The notes beneath the pieces are model-generated. The model did not search any database, was not told where the DNA came from, and worked only from the letters and a program-made list of their open reading frames with translations. Below are positions 10,128-18,788 of a DNA stretch of 64,000 nt, in pieces. The stretch covers positions 1,612,001 through 1,676,000 of the forward strand of contig CP017245.1 in assembly GCA_001765415.1 (NCBI GenBank), given 5' to 3'. The DNA comes from Candidatus Melainabacteria bacterium MEL.A1 (GTDB taxonomy: Bacteria > Cyanobacteriota > Vampirovibrionia > Gastranaerophilales > Gastranaerophilaceae). How positions within the stretch are numbered: the first letter of the stretch is position 1; the number at the start of each line of letters is the position of its first letter. A program made the translations under genes and the position numbers.

Positions 10128-10156
10128 TTGTATTTTCAAGCTAATTATGTTAAAAT
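10128..10156 (+). promoter_or_regulatory. Promoter of the M16 gene
   Basis: TTGTAT (10128-10133), a 17-bp spacer, TAAAAT (10151-10156), 27 bp upstream of ATG 10183 with ribosome site gaggag. Confidence 0.55.
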
Positions 10157-10182
10157 AATTACAATTATAGAGGAGAGATTGT

Positions 10183-11397
10183 ATGACTACCAAAGTTACA
10201 AAATTGAAAAATAATATAGAATTTGCATATAAAAGAAATCCTGATACTCCTAGAGTTGCGTTTTATTTAAACTTTTCTTTGAATAATCCGTCATCACAAG
10301 CCGGAGTTTATTCTTTGATGGTAAGACTTTTTATGCAAGGCACTAAAAATCGTACGGCGCAACAATTGTCAGAAGAATTAGATAAATATGCGATTGAATT
10401 TTCTGCAGAATTGAAGCTTGATTATATAAAATTTAAGTTTGTATGTTTGAATGAAGATTTTGAACGTGCAATGGATATTTTTGAGGACATTGTTAAAAAC
10501 ACAACTTTTGAAGAATTTGAAAAAGAACGCACAAAACTTGAAGGTGAAATTATTGCCGAATTGGATTCACCTCGTGCAAAAATTATTGATAGTTATTACA
10601 AAAATATCTATGAAGGGCATAATTACGGTTTTACGAATACTGTTATTTTAGAAAATCTAAAAAATATTTCAAAAGAAGATGTAAAAAATGCTTACAAAGA
10701 AATAGTTGATAACAGTAAAAAAGTAGTAGCTTTTGTAGGTGATTTGGATTTTGATAAAGTTAATAATGTTTTGAATGAAAAATTTGGTGATTTAATTCAA
10801 TCGGTTGATGAATTACCGGTTTTGAGAAAGCCAGAATTAGTAAAATCAAAAGAAGTGGATGTTATTCAAGCAGATTTAAATCAAGCACATATTTTAAAAG
10901 GTTGGCTTGTCGGCTCTGCTGATAGTAGCGATTACCCTGCTATTGTATTGTTAAATATAATTTTGGGCGCAAGCGGTTTGTCATCAAGATTGTTCTTGGA
11001 ATTGAGAGATAAAAAAGGTTTGGCTTACGTTGTTAGAAGTGCTTATGATGTTGCAAGATTATCTGCTAATTTTTCAATTTATATTGCAACTGAACCTAAA
11101 AATATTGAAACTTCTTTAAAAGGTTTTGAAGAAGAAATTGAAAAAATTAAAACGGTTCTTGTTTCTGAAGAAGAACTTGAAAACGCCAAAAATAATATTT
11201 TTGGGAAATGGGCATTTATCAGTGAAACAAATTCTCAACAAGCTAATTGGCTTGCGCATTATGGAATAATGGGATTTGGATTTGATTTCCATAAAAATGC
11301 AGTTGAGAAGATTAAATCTGTAACTCCGCAAGATATTATGGATTGTGCAAACAAGTATTTTAATGACAAATACGTTTTGACAGTGCTAAAACCGTAA
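10183..11397 (+). CDS. M16-family (insulinase-like) protein without the zinc motif
   Basis: At 404 residues it has the two-lobe architecture of bacterial processing-protease-like M16 proteins. Active members carry HXXEH near residue 50; here the equivalent stretch reads GVYSLMVRLFMQGT, so the zinc ligands are gone. The second-lobe signature is intact (ILGASGLSSRLFLELRDKKG then LAYVVRS), including the Arg/Tyr region that helps position substrate. M16 proteases often work as heterodimers of one zinc-bearing and one R/Y-bearing subunit, so I infer this is the non-catalytic partner. No catalytic partner lies next to it. There is no obvious signal peptide. Confidence 0.85.
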   Translation: MTTKVTKLKNNIEFAYKRNPDTPRVAFYLNFSLNNPSSQAGVYSLMVRLFMQGTKNRTAQQLSEELDKYAIEFSAELKLDYIKFKFVCLNEDFERAMDIFEDIVKNTTFEEFEKERTKLEGEIIAELDSPRAKIIDSYYKNIYEGHNYGFTNTVILENLKNISKEDVKNAYKEIVDNSKKVVAFVGDLDFDKVNNVLNEKFGDLIQSVDELPVLRKPELVKSKEVDVIQADLNQAHILKGWLVGSADSSDYPAIVLLNIILGASGLSSRLFLELRDKKGLAYVVRSAYDVARLSANFSIYIATEPKNIETSLKGFEEEIEKIKTVLVSEEELENAKNNIFGKWAFISETNSQQANWLAHYGIMGFGFDFHKNAVEKIKSVTPQDIMDCANKYFNDKYVLTVLKP

Positions 11398-11423
11398 ATT
11401 GAATACTTGTCTAATAGTATAAG

Positions 11424-11462
11424 CCTCAGAAATCTTGAATAATGGTTCTGAGGTTTATTTTT
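11424..11462 (+). terminator. Terminator of the M16 gene
   Basis: Stem cctcagaa (11424-11431) and ttctgagg (11446-11453) followed by tttattttt. It overlaps the upstream extension of the next open frame, which argues for a start after it. Confidence 0.7.
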
Positions 11463-11464
11463 GC

Positions 11465-12007
11465 GTGAGAAATCTATATCTGGTTTTTTTTATTTTGATA
11501 TTGTTTTTTTGTACCGGTTTTTCGGAGTCGGTTATTGATACGTCAATTTTGTATCAACCAAATGTCGAAAAATTAGAGTTGATTTTTAAATATTTTATGC
11601 CAATAAAAAATGGTGTGATTTACACAAAAGTCCCTAGAGGTTTGATTGTTAGTATAGATGAAGGTGTATTTTTTAATTCGCATGAAGTACGAATTAAGGA
11701 AAGTTCTCTGTATATTTTAGATACAATAGCTATACTTTTGTCTAAACTTCCAAATTATTGCGTAATAGAAAATCATACAGAAGAAGTTGGTGAATGCGGG
11801 GATTATGCAGAAAACTGGGAACTTTCTATTGCAAGAGCGCAAAATATTGCGGAATATATGTCTATTGCCGGAAATTTGCCTCAAGAAAAAGTTTTTTCTA
11901 TCGGGTTTGGGGAGTTTATGCCCTTCAAAGACAATGTTTCTTCAACCACAAAAGGTTTTGATAACAGGGTTGATTTCGTCTTAATAGAATATGATGTTAA
12001 GCGATAA
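11465..12007 (+). CDS. OmpA/MotB-type peptidoglycan-binding domain protein
   Basis: About 180 residues from GTG 11465; the frame extends up to 11435 but that part is a terminator hairpin. An N-terminal hydrophobic segment (LYLVFFILILFFCTGF) acts as signal or anchor. The C-terminal domain matches the OmpA/MotB pattern: LPNYCVIENHTEE, ENWELSIARAQNIAEYM, VFSIGFGEFMP and NRVDFVLIE. MotB-like features are the preceding LIVSIDEGVFFNSHEVRI strand pair. A MotB plug and a stator helix with the conserved Asp are not evident, so I do not call it MotB. It converges on fliA with a short overlap. Confidence 0.75.
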   Translation: MRNLYLVFFILILFFCTGFSESVIDTSILYQPNVEKLELIFKYFMPIKNGVIYTKVPRGLIVSIDEGVFFNSHEVRIKESSLYILDTIAILLSKLPNYCVIENHTEEVGECGDYAENWELSIARAQNIAEYMSIAGNLPQEKVFSIGFGEFMPFKDNVSSTTKGFDNRVDFVLIEYDVKR

Positions 12008-12824
12008 TGCTTTGACGAAGTCTTGTTGTTCTATTCTCGCTTAGGATGTTTTTCAACTTCATAATACCTTGAGCGTGAAGTTGACAAACACGAGATTCAG
12101 ACATATTAATTGTTTCACCAATTTCTTTTAATGTCATGTTTTCTTGATAGTAAAGAACCATTATAATTCTTTCACGTTCCGGTAACCTTTTTAAAGCTTT
12201 TTCAAGTTCTTGTTTAACGTTTTGTTCTTCAGCTTTTTCTTGCGGATTAAGTTTGTTTTCATCTTGAATAGTGTCAATAATTTCAACGCTATCATCAGTG
12301 TTTCCTCGTTTGTCATATAGCGAAGTCATTGTTGTGTCTTCAGCAAGAAGTTGGTTAACTTTGTCAGGTTCCATATCAAGATAATTTGCAACTTCTGTAG
12401 TTGTTGGCATTCTACCTAAATCTTGTTTAAGTTTTTCTTGTGCAGCTTTAATGTCTTTAATTTTTTTCCTAACGCTTCTAGGTAAAAAGTCTTGCGCTCT
12501 AATTCTATCTAAAATTGCGCCACGTATTCTGATAAGTGCGTAGGTTTCAAATCTTGTATTCTTTTGGGGTGAATATCTTTCGATAGCATTTATAAGTCCT
12601 TCAACACCGTAACCTGCGATGTCTTCAATAGAAATAGTTGCAGGTAGAGTAACTTTCACACGCCCAACAACATATCTAATCAAATAAATATATTGAACAA
12701 TAAGGGTATCACGTGCAGCTTTGTTGGTTTTATCTTTAAGATATTCTTCCCACAAGGCGGTAAGCTCGTCTTCTGACAACCTTTTAATGTTATTATATGA
12801 TGTAAAATCAAAACTCTGGCTCAT
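11997..12824 (-). CDS. fliA: RNA polymerase sigma factor, FliA/WhiG type
   Basis: A sigma70-family factor of about 275 residues with regions 2 (DTLIVQYIYLIRYVVGRV, DIAGYGVEGLINAIERY), 3 (RIRAQDFLPRSVRKKIKDI, the FliA/SigD/WhiG signature) and 4 (LPERERIIMVLYYQENMTL then KEIGETINMSESRVCQLH). I start at ATG 12824 with gggaag just upstream; a TTG at 12836 is the alternative. It would direct flagellar-type promoters, and two good candidates are at 514-541 and 54110-54137. No anti-sigma FlgM is seen nearby. Confidence 0.9.
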   Translation of the reverse strand: MSQSFDFTSYNNIKRLSEDELTALWEEYLKDKTNKAARDTLIVQYIYLIRYVVGRVKVTLPATISIEDIAGYGVEGLINAIERYSPQKNTRFETYALIRIRGAILDRIRAQDFLPRSVRKKIKDIKAAQEKLKQDLGRMPTTTEVANYLDMEPDKVNQLLAEDTTMTSLYDKRGNTDDSVEIIDTIQDENKLNPQEKAEEQNVKQELEKALKRLPERERIIMVLYYQENMTLKEIGETINMSESRVCQLHAQGIMKLKNILSENRTTRLRQSIIA

Positions 12825-12836
12825 TAAACTTCCCAA

Positions 12837-13230
12837 ATTATTGTTCTTTACATATCTATTCTATCTAATATACAAATTGTTACATCATTTAAAAAGAGGA
12901 AATGTTTAAGTTTTGTTAAAGAATATAAAGTAGATTTAGATAAAATAAAAGCAGCTTTTAGTGAGAAGTGAAAAGTTCGTATCGGTATGAATAAGTGAAT
13001 GGTGAATAGTGAGTAGACCTTATCAGTAAAGATATTTTGGTTCATATCACCAAAACATGTCATTGCGCACTTGTTGCGCAATCTAGCAATTTGTTTGTAC
13101 CGTCTTTCCCTCCCTCCCTAATGAGGGAGGATTTAGGTGGGTGCTATCCCGTAGGGAAATATTACAAGCTTTCACCCATCTGCCTTTCAGGCATCTTCCA
13201 TATGACAAATAGGGGAGAATTGAGGTAACT
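12837..13230 (+). repeat. Repeat-rich intergenic region upstream of pilin locus 2
   Basis: No gene is seen in 12837-13296. 12959-13019 is a GTGAATR heptad block (atcggtatgaataagtgaat core) shared with 28683-28756 and 34396-34474. 13061-13166 (cattgcgcacttgttgcgca, then a ccctcc/gagggagg hairpin and gtgggtgctatcccgt) is a close copy of 34671-34775, upstream of pilin locus 3. Confidence 0.75.
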
Positions 13231-13232
13231 AC

Positions 13233-13261
13233 TTGAAAAACATCAAAAAATTTGTTAAAAT
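13233..13261 (+). promoter_or_regulatory. Promoter of poly-G pilin locus 2
   Basis: TTGAAA (13233-13238), 17-bp spacer, TAAAAT (13256-13261); same layout as the promoters at 8192 and 35084. Confidence 0.7.
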
Positions 13262-13296
13262 GGATATGTTAATAATAAAAAAAGAGAGGAATTTTT

Positions 13297-14051
13297 ATGA
13301 AAAAGAGATTTTTTAGTTGCATCGGGGGGGGGGCAAGCGTTTAGGTGCTACGCACGTAGCTCGCTGTGACAGTGTTGGTTCATACTTCAGGCATTGGAGT
13401 GGAGCTTTCACTCTTGCAGAGGTCTTGGTAACTCTCGGTATCATCGGAGTTGTTTCAGCGATGACTGTTCCGACGTTAATGCAAAATTATCAAAGACAGA
13501 GTTATGTAACTCAACTTCATAAGGTCTATAATGAAGTAGAGCAAGCTCTTTTGAGATATCAAACCGATAGGAATGCCTTAAATTTAACTGAAGCTGGTTT
13601 ATCTTCACAAGCTGCATGGAATGCAATGGTTCCGCAGTATTTCAAAACAGTTAAAGTTTGTGATAGTTCTCTAACACCATGTTTCCCTGAAACTTCAAGT
13701 TATAAAAAAATATCAGGTGTCGCTTTAAATGCAAATGTTTATTCTGTTCAAACTTCTTATGTTTTGGCAAGCGGAGCATCTGTGAGATTTTATCGTGCAG
13801 TAAGTGGTAACAGAATTTGTTATTTGCAAGTTGATGTAAATGGACAAAAAGGTCCTAATATTCTAGGTAGAGACTTGTTCACTTTGTCTATTTATAATGA
13901 TGGGACTATTGATGATGATGGTTCTTCTGCTCCTCTTTCAGAAACTGATAGAAATACCCTTTTTGAGCGTGATTGCAATGGTAATACCGGAGCTGGAGAT
14001 TATGGTTGCTTTGGGAAAATTTTAAACGACAATTGGCAAATGACTTATTAG
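13297..14051 (+). CDS. Prepilin-like protein, poly-G locus 2 (OFF frame as sequenced)
   Basis: ATG 13297 (ribosome site agagg) gives MKKRFFSCI, then ten G at 13324-13333 and a stop at TAG 13342. With 8 or 11 G the start would read into the pilin frame: GGGKRLGATHVARCDS..., HWSG, AFTLAEVLVTLGIIGVVSAM at 13404, a helical spine (YVTQLHKVYNEVEQALLRY) and a globular domain with DVNGQKGPN and a DNWQMTY end. The leader before FTLAEV would be about 36 residues, against 4 in the intact pilin at 25552-26220. The pilin body itself has no defects. A TTG at 13317 is the only alternative upstream start and has no ribosome site. The family is type IV pilin/pseudopilin, exported and assembled after leader cleavage. 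Confidence 0.7.
13324..13333 (+). repeat. Homopolymer run of ten G (locus 2)
   Basis: Ten G directly after atc, nine codons from ATG 13297. Frame arithmetic: 10 G gives a stop five codons later, 8 or 11 G gives the full pilin. Confidence 0.9.
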
Positions 14052-14057
14052 AGCAAT

Positions 14058-14095
14058 AAAGAGGTGAGGTTTAAGAACCTCACCTCTTTTGATTT
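14058..14095 (+). terminator. Strong terminator, probably bidirectional
   Basis: A 14-bp perfect stem (aaagaggtgaggtt at 14058-14071, aacctcacctcttt at 14076-14089) with a 4-base loop and T-runs on both sides separates pilin locus 2 from the converging CorC-type gene. Confidence 0.85.
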
Positions 14096-14102
14096 AATCA
14101 AT

Positions 14103-15467
14103 TTAAACTTCTTCTTCTTTTTGGTCTTCATCAGGTTTGGTTTCGTCGTGTTTGATGATTTCTAGCTTTGTAATTCTTGCTCCATCAACTTCTTTTACCA
14201 CAAAAGTTATATTATTGAATGTCGCAGTATCATTAACTTGTGCCAATCTGCCAAGTTGTTTTACAACTAAACCGCCAATTGTATCAATATCGTCATCGTC
14301 AATATCTTTTTCGTTAATTCCGAAAAACTCTGCAAACTCATCTAATCTCATCATTGAATTTGCAATGTATGTATTTGGAGCAACTTCTTTGATTTCATCT
14401 GTTACTTCTTCTTCAACGTCAAATTCATCTTGAACATCTCCGAAGATTTCTTCAATAACGTCTTCCAATGTTATAAGTCCTGATGTTCCGCCAAATTCGT
14501 CAACTACAATTGCCATTTGCCCCTTGCGTTTTTTAAATTCTAAAACTAAATTATCCATAGTAATTGTTTCAGGAACTAATAAAACATCTCTCAAAATCTT
14601 TGAAATTGGGCAAACCTCATCTTTTATAGACAAAGAATACAAATCTTTTACGTGAACCAAGCCGATAATATGATCGATATCATCTTCATAAACCGGATAT
14701 CTTGTATATTGGTTTTCTTCTGCGAGTTTGTTTAATTCTTCTAATGGCATATCAACCGGAATACAAATCATATCAGTTCTTGGAACCATAACTTGTTTTG
14801 CGGTCAAATCAGAAAATTTGAATACATTATGCAACATATCTTTTTCTGTTTCGTTTAAGACTCCGCCATCATAACTTGCATTTACAAGCATATCAAGTTC
14901 TTCTGTTGAATGAACAAGAGAACCTTTATGAGAGTGCGGTATGTGCAGAAGTTTTAATACAAGATTGCCAAAACCATTTAGCAACCAAATAAACGGATTA
15001 AATAAAAATGTCAAAATTTGCATTGGTCTAGCAACTAACAATGCTGTTTTTTCAGTATATTCAAGTGCAATAGATTTTGGAATAAGTTCGCCCAATACAA
15101 CGTGAAAAAATGTAATTAAAGCGAATGCAATCGAAACAGAAACAGTATGTGTTGCTATATTTTTGCCAATTCCAGGCAAGAACACAAATACCGGTTCAAT
15201 AATTCGTGCAAGTGTGCCTTCGCCAACCCAACCTAAACCGATACTTGAAATTGTTACACCTAATTGAACTGCCGCAATAAATTTATCTAAATCTTTTAGA
15301 GCTTCGAGTGCAATTTTTGCGTTGAAATTACCTTCATTTGTAAGTTGTTCAATTCTTGTTTTTCTAACTTTTACCATAGCAAATTCTGATGCTACGAAAA
15401 AACCGTTTGAAAATAGCAAAAAAGCTATAACAAACAAATTAAATATTGTATTACCGGCACTATCCAT
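14103..15467 (-). CDS. CNNM/HlyC-CorC family transporter-like protein
   Basis: 454 residues with the classic three-part layout: N-terminal DUF21/CNNM membrane domain (about 1-190; FNLFVIAFLLFSNGFFVASE, GLGWVGEGTLARI, VVLGELIPKSIAL), a CBS pair (about 210-335; VPRTDMICIPVDMP, GLVHVKDLY, EFGGTSGLITLEDVIEEIFG) and a CorC/HlyC C-terminal domain (about 360-440). Relatives are linked with Mg2+ or Co2+ efflux and membrane integrity; the transported ion here is not known. A highly acidic tail follows. The start ATG 15467 has agga upstream. Confidence 0.9.
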   Translation of the reverse strand: MDSAGNTIFNLFVIAFLLFSNGFFVASEFAMVKVRKTRIEQLTNEGNFNAKIALEALKDLDKFIAAVQLGVTISSIGLGWVGEGTLARIIEPVFVFLPGIGKNIATHTVSVSIAFALITFFHVVLGELIPKSIALEYTEKTALLVARPMQILTFLFNPFIWLLNGFGNLVLKLLHIPHSHKGSLVHSTEELDMLVNASYDGGVLNETEKDMLHNVFKFSDLTAKQVMVPRTDMICIPVDMPLEELNKLAEENQYTRYPVYEDDIDHIIGLVHVKDLYSLSIKDEVCPISKILRDVLLVPETITMDNLVLEFKKRKGQMAIVVDEFGGTSGLITLEDVIEEIFGDVQDEFDVEEEVTDEIKEVAPNTYIANSMMRLDEFAEFFGINEKDIDDDDIDTIGGLVVKQLGRLAQVNDTATFNNITFVVKEVDGARITKLEIIKHDETKPDEDQKEEEV

Positions 15468-15545
15468 TTATATTATTTTCCTATTATCCTTCTTATATCT
15501 TTTCTAATTATAGTATTTTTAATAAAAAAATGCAAATTCTATTGT

Positions 15546-16346
15546 TTATTGAACTTCTTTAAGTTCAGTATATATCATTGGAGAAAATCCTTTTGTTGTA
15601 ACAACTGTGATTACTTTATAAACTGGAGGTTCGCCAATAAGTGTAGGAGATGAAATATGGTAAACCCCGTTCCTCATAACTTCTCCGTTTGTGTGCAAAT
15701 GACCGGCTACAACAGAAATTACATTGTCGTGTTTGTCTATTACATCAAGATAATTCTCTTTTTTATAAACACTATGTGATGGAATTTCCTTAGCCATAAC
15801 GACAGGGAAGTGTTGAAAAATTATTACAGGATCATTTTTGTATTTGGTTAATTGTTTGTCAAGCCACTTTAAAGTATTTTCTTTATAATATCCGTTTGAA
15901 CCAGGAATAATTTCTTTAGCTCCATCCAAAACAATAAACACAAAACCGTTTTTCTTAAATACATAATTTGGTGTTTTGTATTTGTAAAAACAATTGTTAT
16001 CTTTTACGATTTCAAGATAATGTTTTTTAGAAAGTCCATTGTTTTTGAATACGTCGTGATTGCCGATTACCAAATAATATGGGATTTTTAATTTATTAAT
16101 GGTTTTGACAAACCCTGGAAGATATTCTTCTTTTGGCGAATCTATATTATCGCCAGTAAAAACAACAAAAGCGATATCTTTTTCGTCATTGATATTGTTT
16201 ATAGCCTTTTGCAAAATTTCACTTCTGTATTGATTATTTGCAATATAGTGACTATCTGTAACTTGTACAAATTTTATAGTTGCAGCATTTGTTATTGTTT
16301 GAATGAATAACAATGTAATTATGGTTAAAAATATTTTCTTTATCAT
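15546..16346 (-). CDS. Exported calcineurin-like metallophosphoesterase
   Basis: 266 residues with an N-terminal signal peptide (KIFLTIITLLFIQTITNAA). The metallophosphoesterase motifs occur in order: DSH (D/H ligands), GDN, GNHD, QHFPVV and GHLHTN. These build a dinuclear metal site that cleaves phosphomono- or diesters. The export signal suggests a periplasmic or envelope enzyme; the substrate is unknown. ATG 16346 has gaggg upstream. Divergent from rqcP. Confidence 0.88.
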   Translation of the reverse strand: MIKKIFLTIITLLFIQTITNAATIKFVQVTDSHYIANNQYRSEILQKAINNINDEKDIAFVVFTGDNIDSPKEEYLPGFVKTINKLKIPYYLVIGNHDVFKNNGLSKKHYLEIVKDNNCFYKYKTPNYVFKKNGFVFIVLDGAKEIIPGSNGYYKENTLKWLDKQLTKYKNDPVIIFQHFPVVMAKEIPSHSVYKKENYLDVIDKHDNVISVVAGHLHTNGEVMRNGVYHISSPTLIGEPPVYKVITVVTTKGFSPMIYTELKEVQ

Positions 16347-16402
16347 TTATACCCTCTGGACAAATTATATCATAAATTATAATATAAGTAAAAGGAGATA
16401 AG

Positions 16403-16648
16403 ATGAGATTAGATAAGTTTTTAAAAGTTTCAAGATTGATAAAAAGAAGAACTGTTGCAAATGAGGTTTCTGATACTGGAAGAGTTTTTGTAAATGGTAA
16501 TCCTGCAAAGCCGGCAAAACAAATTAAAGAAGGTGACGAAATTCGTATAGAATATGCGAATAGAACGGTTTGTGCAAAAGTTTTGAAAGTTCCGGCAAAT
16601 AATGTTTCTGTTCAAGAAGCTCCAACTCTTTATCAAATAATTGAATAA
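16403..16648 (+). CDS. rqcP: S4-domain RNA-binding protein, RqcP/YabO type
   Basis: This 81-residue protein is almost entirely an S4 domain: MRLDKFLKVSRLIKRRTVAN, then GRVFVNGNPAKPAKQIKEGD and IRIEY. Homologues (YabO/RqcP, Hsp15-like) bind stalled 50S subunits and help RqcH add C-terminal alanine tails in ribosome quality control. Ribosome site aaaggaga precedes ATG 16403. RqcH is not in the window, and an Hsp15-like role cannot be excluded. Confidence 0.8.
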   Translation: MRLDKFLKVSRLIKRRTVANEVSDTGRVFVNGNPAKPAKQIKEGDEIRIEYANRTVCAKVLKVPANNVSVQEAPTLYQIIE

Positions 16649-16686
16649 ATGTTGACTTTGAAAAAAATATAATTAAATTCATGGCA

Positions 16687-16754
16687 TCTAATACAAATGG
16701 ATGATTTATTTCACATTTATTGAAATAAACATGTAGTTATCCGATTGTATTAGA
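16687..16754 (+). promoter_or_regulatory. Structured 5' leader in front of the flagellar rod genes
   Basis: tctaatacaaatggat (16687-16702) pairs with atccgattgtattaga (16739-16754), 14 of 16 positions, and encloses a second perfect hairpin (tttatttca, catttat, tgaaataaa). The ribosome site (agagg) of the flgF-like gene begins five bases after the stem. It could be a regulatory leader or a terminator for the preceding rqcP. Confidence 0.45.
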
Positions 16755-16767
16755 AAAAGAGGTAGTC

Positions 16768-17466
16768 ATGAAAATTAACGGTGGAATTAGATACTGTGAA
16801 AAAGGTTTAACGGCATCGCTTAGGGCAATGCACGTTCAGAGCGAATTAATCGGTATGTATAATGAAAACGTAACTGGGTTTGATAAAATTGGTTATCAAA
16901 GAAAAGATCCTATCGTTTCTTCTTTTACCGAATATATTGGCATACACGGACTTTCTCAAACAATTGATGATAAAGTCGGTCGTATTGCGATGTCAGATAA
17001 CCCTCTTGATTTAGCATTAGCTAACAAAGGTTATTTTCAAACACAAACTGCAGAAGGTGTGAAATTAACTCGTGATGGGCGTTTTAAACTAGATAAATCG
17101 GGAAATCTTTTGACATTAGAAGATGGACAGGTGCTTTCTAATGCAGGAACACCAATAAAACTTCCGATTGTTCCGGAAAAAATTGAAGATGTAAAAGTTA
17201 ACGCAAAAGGTATGGTTAGTGTTTTGAATAGAAAAACTAACAAGTTTGAACAAGCCGGATGTATAGGTGTTGTAGATACAAACGGAGTTTTGGTTATGGA
17301 TCCGCAAGTGAAACAAGGATATAATGAATATTCAAACGTAGCTTTGCAAAATGAATTTATTTCAATGATGCCTGTAATTAGAAACTTTGAAGCAAACAGA
17401 CAAATTTTTATGATTCAAAACCAAAATTTACAAAAAGTGATTTCCCAATTGGGAACAACTTCATAA
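16768..17466 (+). CDS. flgF: Flagellar basal-body rod protein, FlgF/FlgG family (divergent)
   Basis: 232 residues. The middle holds the rod/hook core (NPLDLALANKGYFQTQT, VKLTRDGRFKLDKSGNL, GQVLSNAG) and the C-terminus the family helix (SNVALQNEFISMMPVIRNFE then ANRQIFM). The N-terminal helix, normally with a NNLAN-NTxGFK motif, is divergent: MYNENVTGFDKIGYQRK. FlgF and FlgG form proximal and distal rod; I prefer FlgF because a better FlgG candidate follows 16 bp later. ATG 16768 follows agagg. Confidence 0.75.
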   Translation: MKINGGIRYCEKGLTASLRAMHVQSELIGMYNENVTGFDKIGYQRKDPIVSSFTEYIGIHGLSQTIDDKVGRIAMSDNPLDLALANKGYFQTQTAEGVKLTRDGRFKLDKSGNLLTLEDGQVLSNAGTPIKLPIVPEKIEDVKVNAKGMVSVLNRKTNKFEQAGCIGVVDTNGVLVMDPQVKQGYNEYSNVALQNEFISMMPVIRNFEANRQIFMIQNQNLQKVISQLGTTS

Positions 17467-17482
17467 TAAGAGGTAATTAATT

Positions 17483-18196
17483 ATGTACAGTATGCAAGGT
17501 ATTGTAAGAAAAAGTGTAAGTAATGTAACAACTCAGTTTGAAAAACTGGGTTATGTTGCTAATAATCTTGCGAATATGAATACAAAAGGTTACAAAACCG
17601 TAACTTTTGAACAAATGCTTAATGAAGATGGATATTTGACAGGAGCAATAAGAACAGAAACTCGTCAAGGTTCAATTCAAGTTACAAGTAATCCATATGA
17701 TGTTGCAATTGACGGAACAGGTTATATACCTGTTGTTTCTCCTGAAGGAGAAGTTGCATATACCAGAGATGGTGCTTTCAAACAAGGAAAAGATGGTTAC
17801 CTTGTAACTACAGATGATTGGATAGTAGGTGAAGGAATTAAAATTCCTGCAAACTGTTATAAGTTTGAAATTAAGCCGAATGGAGAGGTTTATTCGTATG
17901 ATGCGGCAAATACAAAACCTAAAAAGTTAGGAACAATTCCTCTTGTTAGATTTGCCTCTCAAGAAAATCTTGAACAAAGAGGAATGAATAAACTAGTTGC
18001 AACCGCAGATTCAGGTGATCCGATGTTGGTTAGAAATCACAATTGTTTCTGTCAAAACAACATTGAAAATTCCAATACAAATATCTATTCTTCAACTTCT
18101 GATATGCTTAGGTTAAATGCTTCTTTGTTGGCAAGTACTCGTATGATGAAGGTTGTGGATGATATGTACAACAAGGCAATTAATATTAGAGAATAG
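17483..18196 (+). CDS. flgG: Flagellar basal-body rod protein FlgG-like
   Basis: 237 residues with a good rod-protein N-terminus (QFEKLGYVANNLANMNTKGY then KTVTFEQML) and core (SNPYDVAIDGTGYIPV, VAYTRDGAFKQGKDGYLVT). The C-terminal helix (SSTSDMLRLNASLLASTRMM) replaces the usual EANxKxIxT pattern, so FlgF is the alternative name. It sits in an apparent operon 16 bp after the first rod gene, with ribosome site agagg. Confidence 0.75.
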   Translation: MYSMQGIVRKSVSNVTTQFEKLGYVANNLANMNTKGYKTVTFEQMLNEDGYLTGAIRTETRQGSIQVTSNPYDVAIDGTGYIPVVSPEGEVAYTRDGAFKQGKDGYLVTTDDWIVGEGIKIPANCYKFEIKPNGEVYSYDAANTKPKKLGTIPLVRFASQENLEQRGMNKLVATADSGDPMLVRNHNCFCQNNIENSNTNIYSSTSDMLRLNASLLASTRMMKVVDDMYNKAINIRE

Positions 18197-18318
18197 ATAA
18201 TGTTAGCGGTATGTTCTGCATTCATGCGGAATAAATAAAAGAGGAAAATTCCTCTCACCTGTCACTCTGTGACACCCTCTTCCCGACTGGGCGAAGGAAA
18301 TGAAAAGAAAGGACAAAA

Positions 18319-18666
18319 ATGTTTACATCACTAGATAATATGGGAAAAGTTACATTGATGATGGATTTGATTACACAAAGACAAAGAGCTTTGGGTTCAA
18401 ACCTTGCTAATATAGACACTCCCGGCTACGTTCGTCGTGATGTGAATTTTGGTGATTACTTAAATTCAATGAACAGTCCTTTAGAAACCAAATTGTCTGA
18501 AAAATTAGGGCCATCAGGTGTAATAGATGAACAGACTTATGAGGAAATTGATCCGGCTAATGAATTGATGGAATTACAGGAAAACTCACTTCTTTATACG
18601 ATGGCAACAAGAAGAATGTCAAATATAATTACAGAGATGAAAACGGTTATAAATGTTGGTAAGTAA
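18319..18666 (+). CDS. flgB: Flagellar basal-body rod protein FlgB
   Basis: 115 residues, the normal small rod-protein size. The N-terminal motif LGSNLANIDTPGYVRRDVNF and the C-terminal helix LLYTMATRRMSNIITEMKTV are typical of FlgB at the rod base next to the MS ring. The 122-bp gap from flgG contains G/C-rich repeat-like sequence, unusual inside a flagellar operon. Ribosome site aaagga. Confidence 0.85.
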   Translation: MFTSLDNMGKVTLMMDLITQRQRALGSNLANIDTPGYVRRDVNFGDYLNSMNSPLETKLSEKLGPSGVIDEQTYEEIDPANELMELQENSLLYTMATRRMSNIITEMKTVINVGK

Positions 18667-18679
18667 TAACTAAATCACC

Positions 18680-18748
18680 CTCGCCCCTGCGGGGAGAGGG
18701 AAGAATTTGTTAATGAGTTAAAGCGAATTTACAAATTCGGGTGAGGGG
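18680..18748 (+). repeat. Dispersed repeat between flgB and flgC
   Basis: ctcgcccctgcggggagagg...gaatttgttaatgagttaaagcgaa is another copy of the element at 1894, 8404 and 35240; here its outer ends (tcaccctcgcccc, ggtgagggg) are also inverted repeats. Confidence 0.75.
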
Positions 18749-18788
18749 TACAAATCACTTCCACACAACAACAAGAAAGGCGTAAATT

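Noticed and set aside
11435-11464. N-terminal extension of the OmpA-like protein
   Set aside because: This stretch is the second arm of the M16 gene terminator, so translation probably starts at GTG 11465.
16730-16754. Sigma28 promoter before the rod genes (CCGAT at 16741)
   Set aside because: TAAA lies only 11 bases before CCGAT; spacing is wrong by about five bases.
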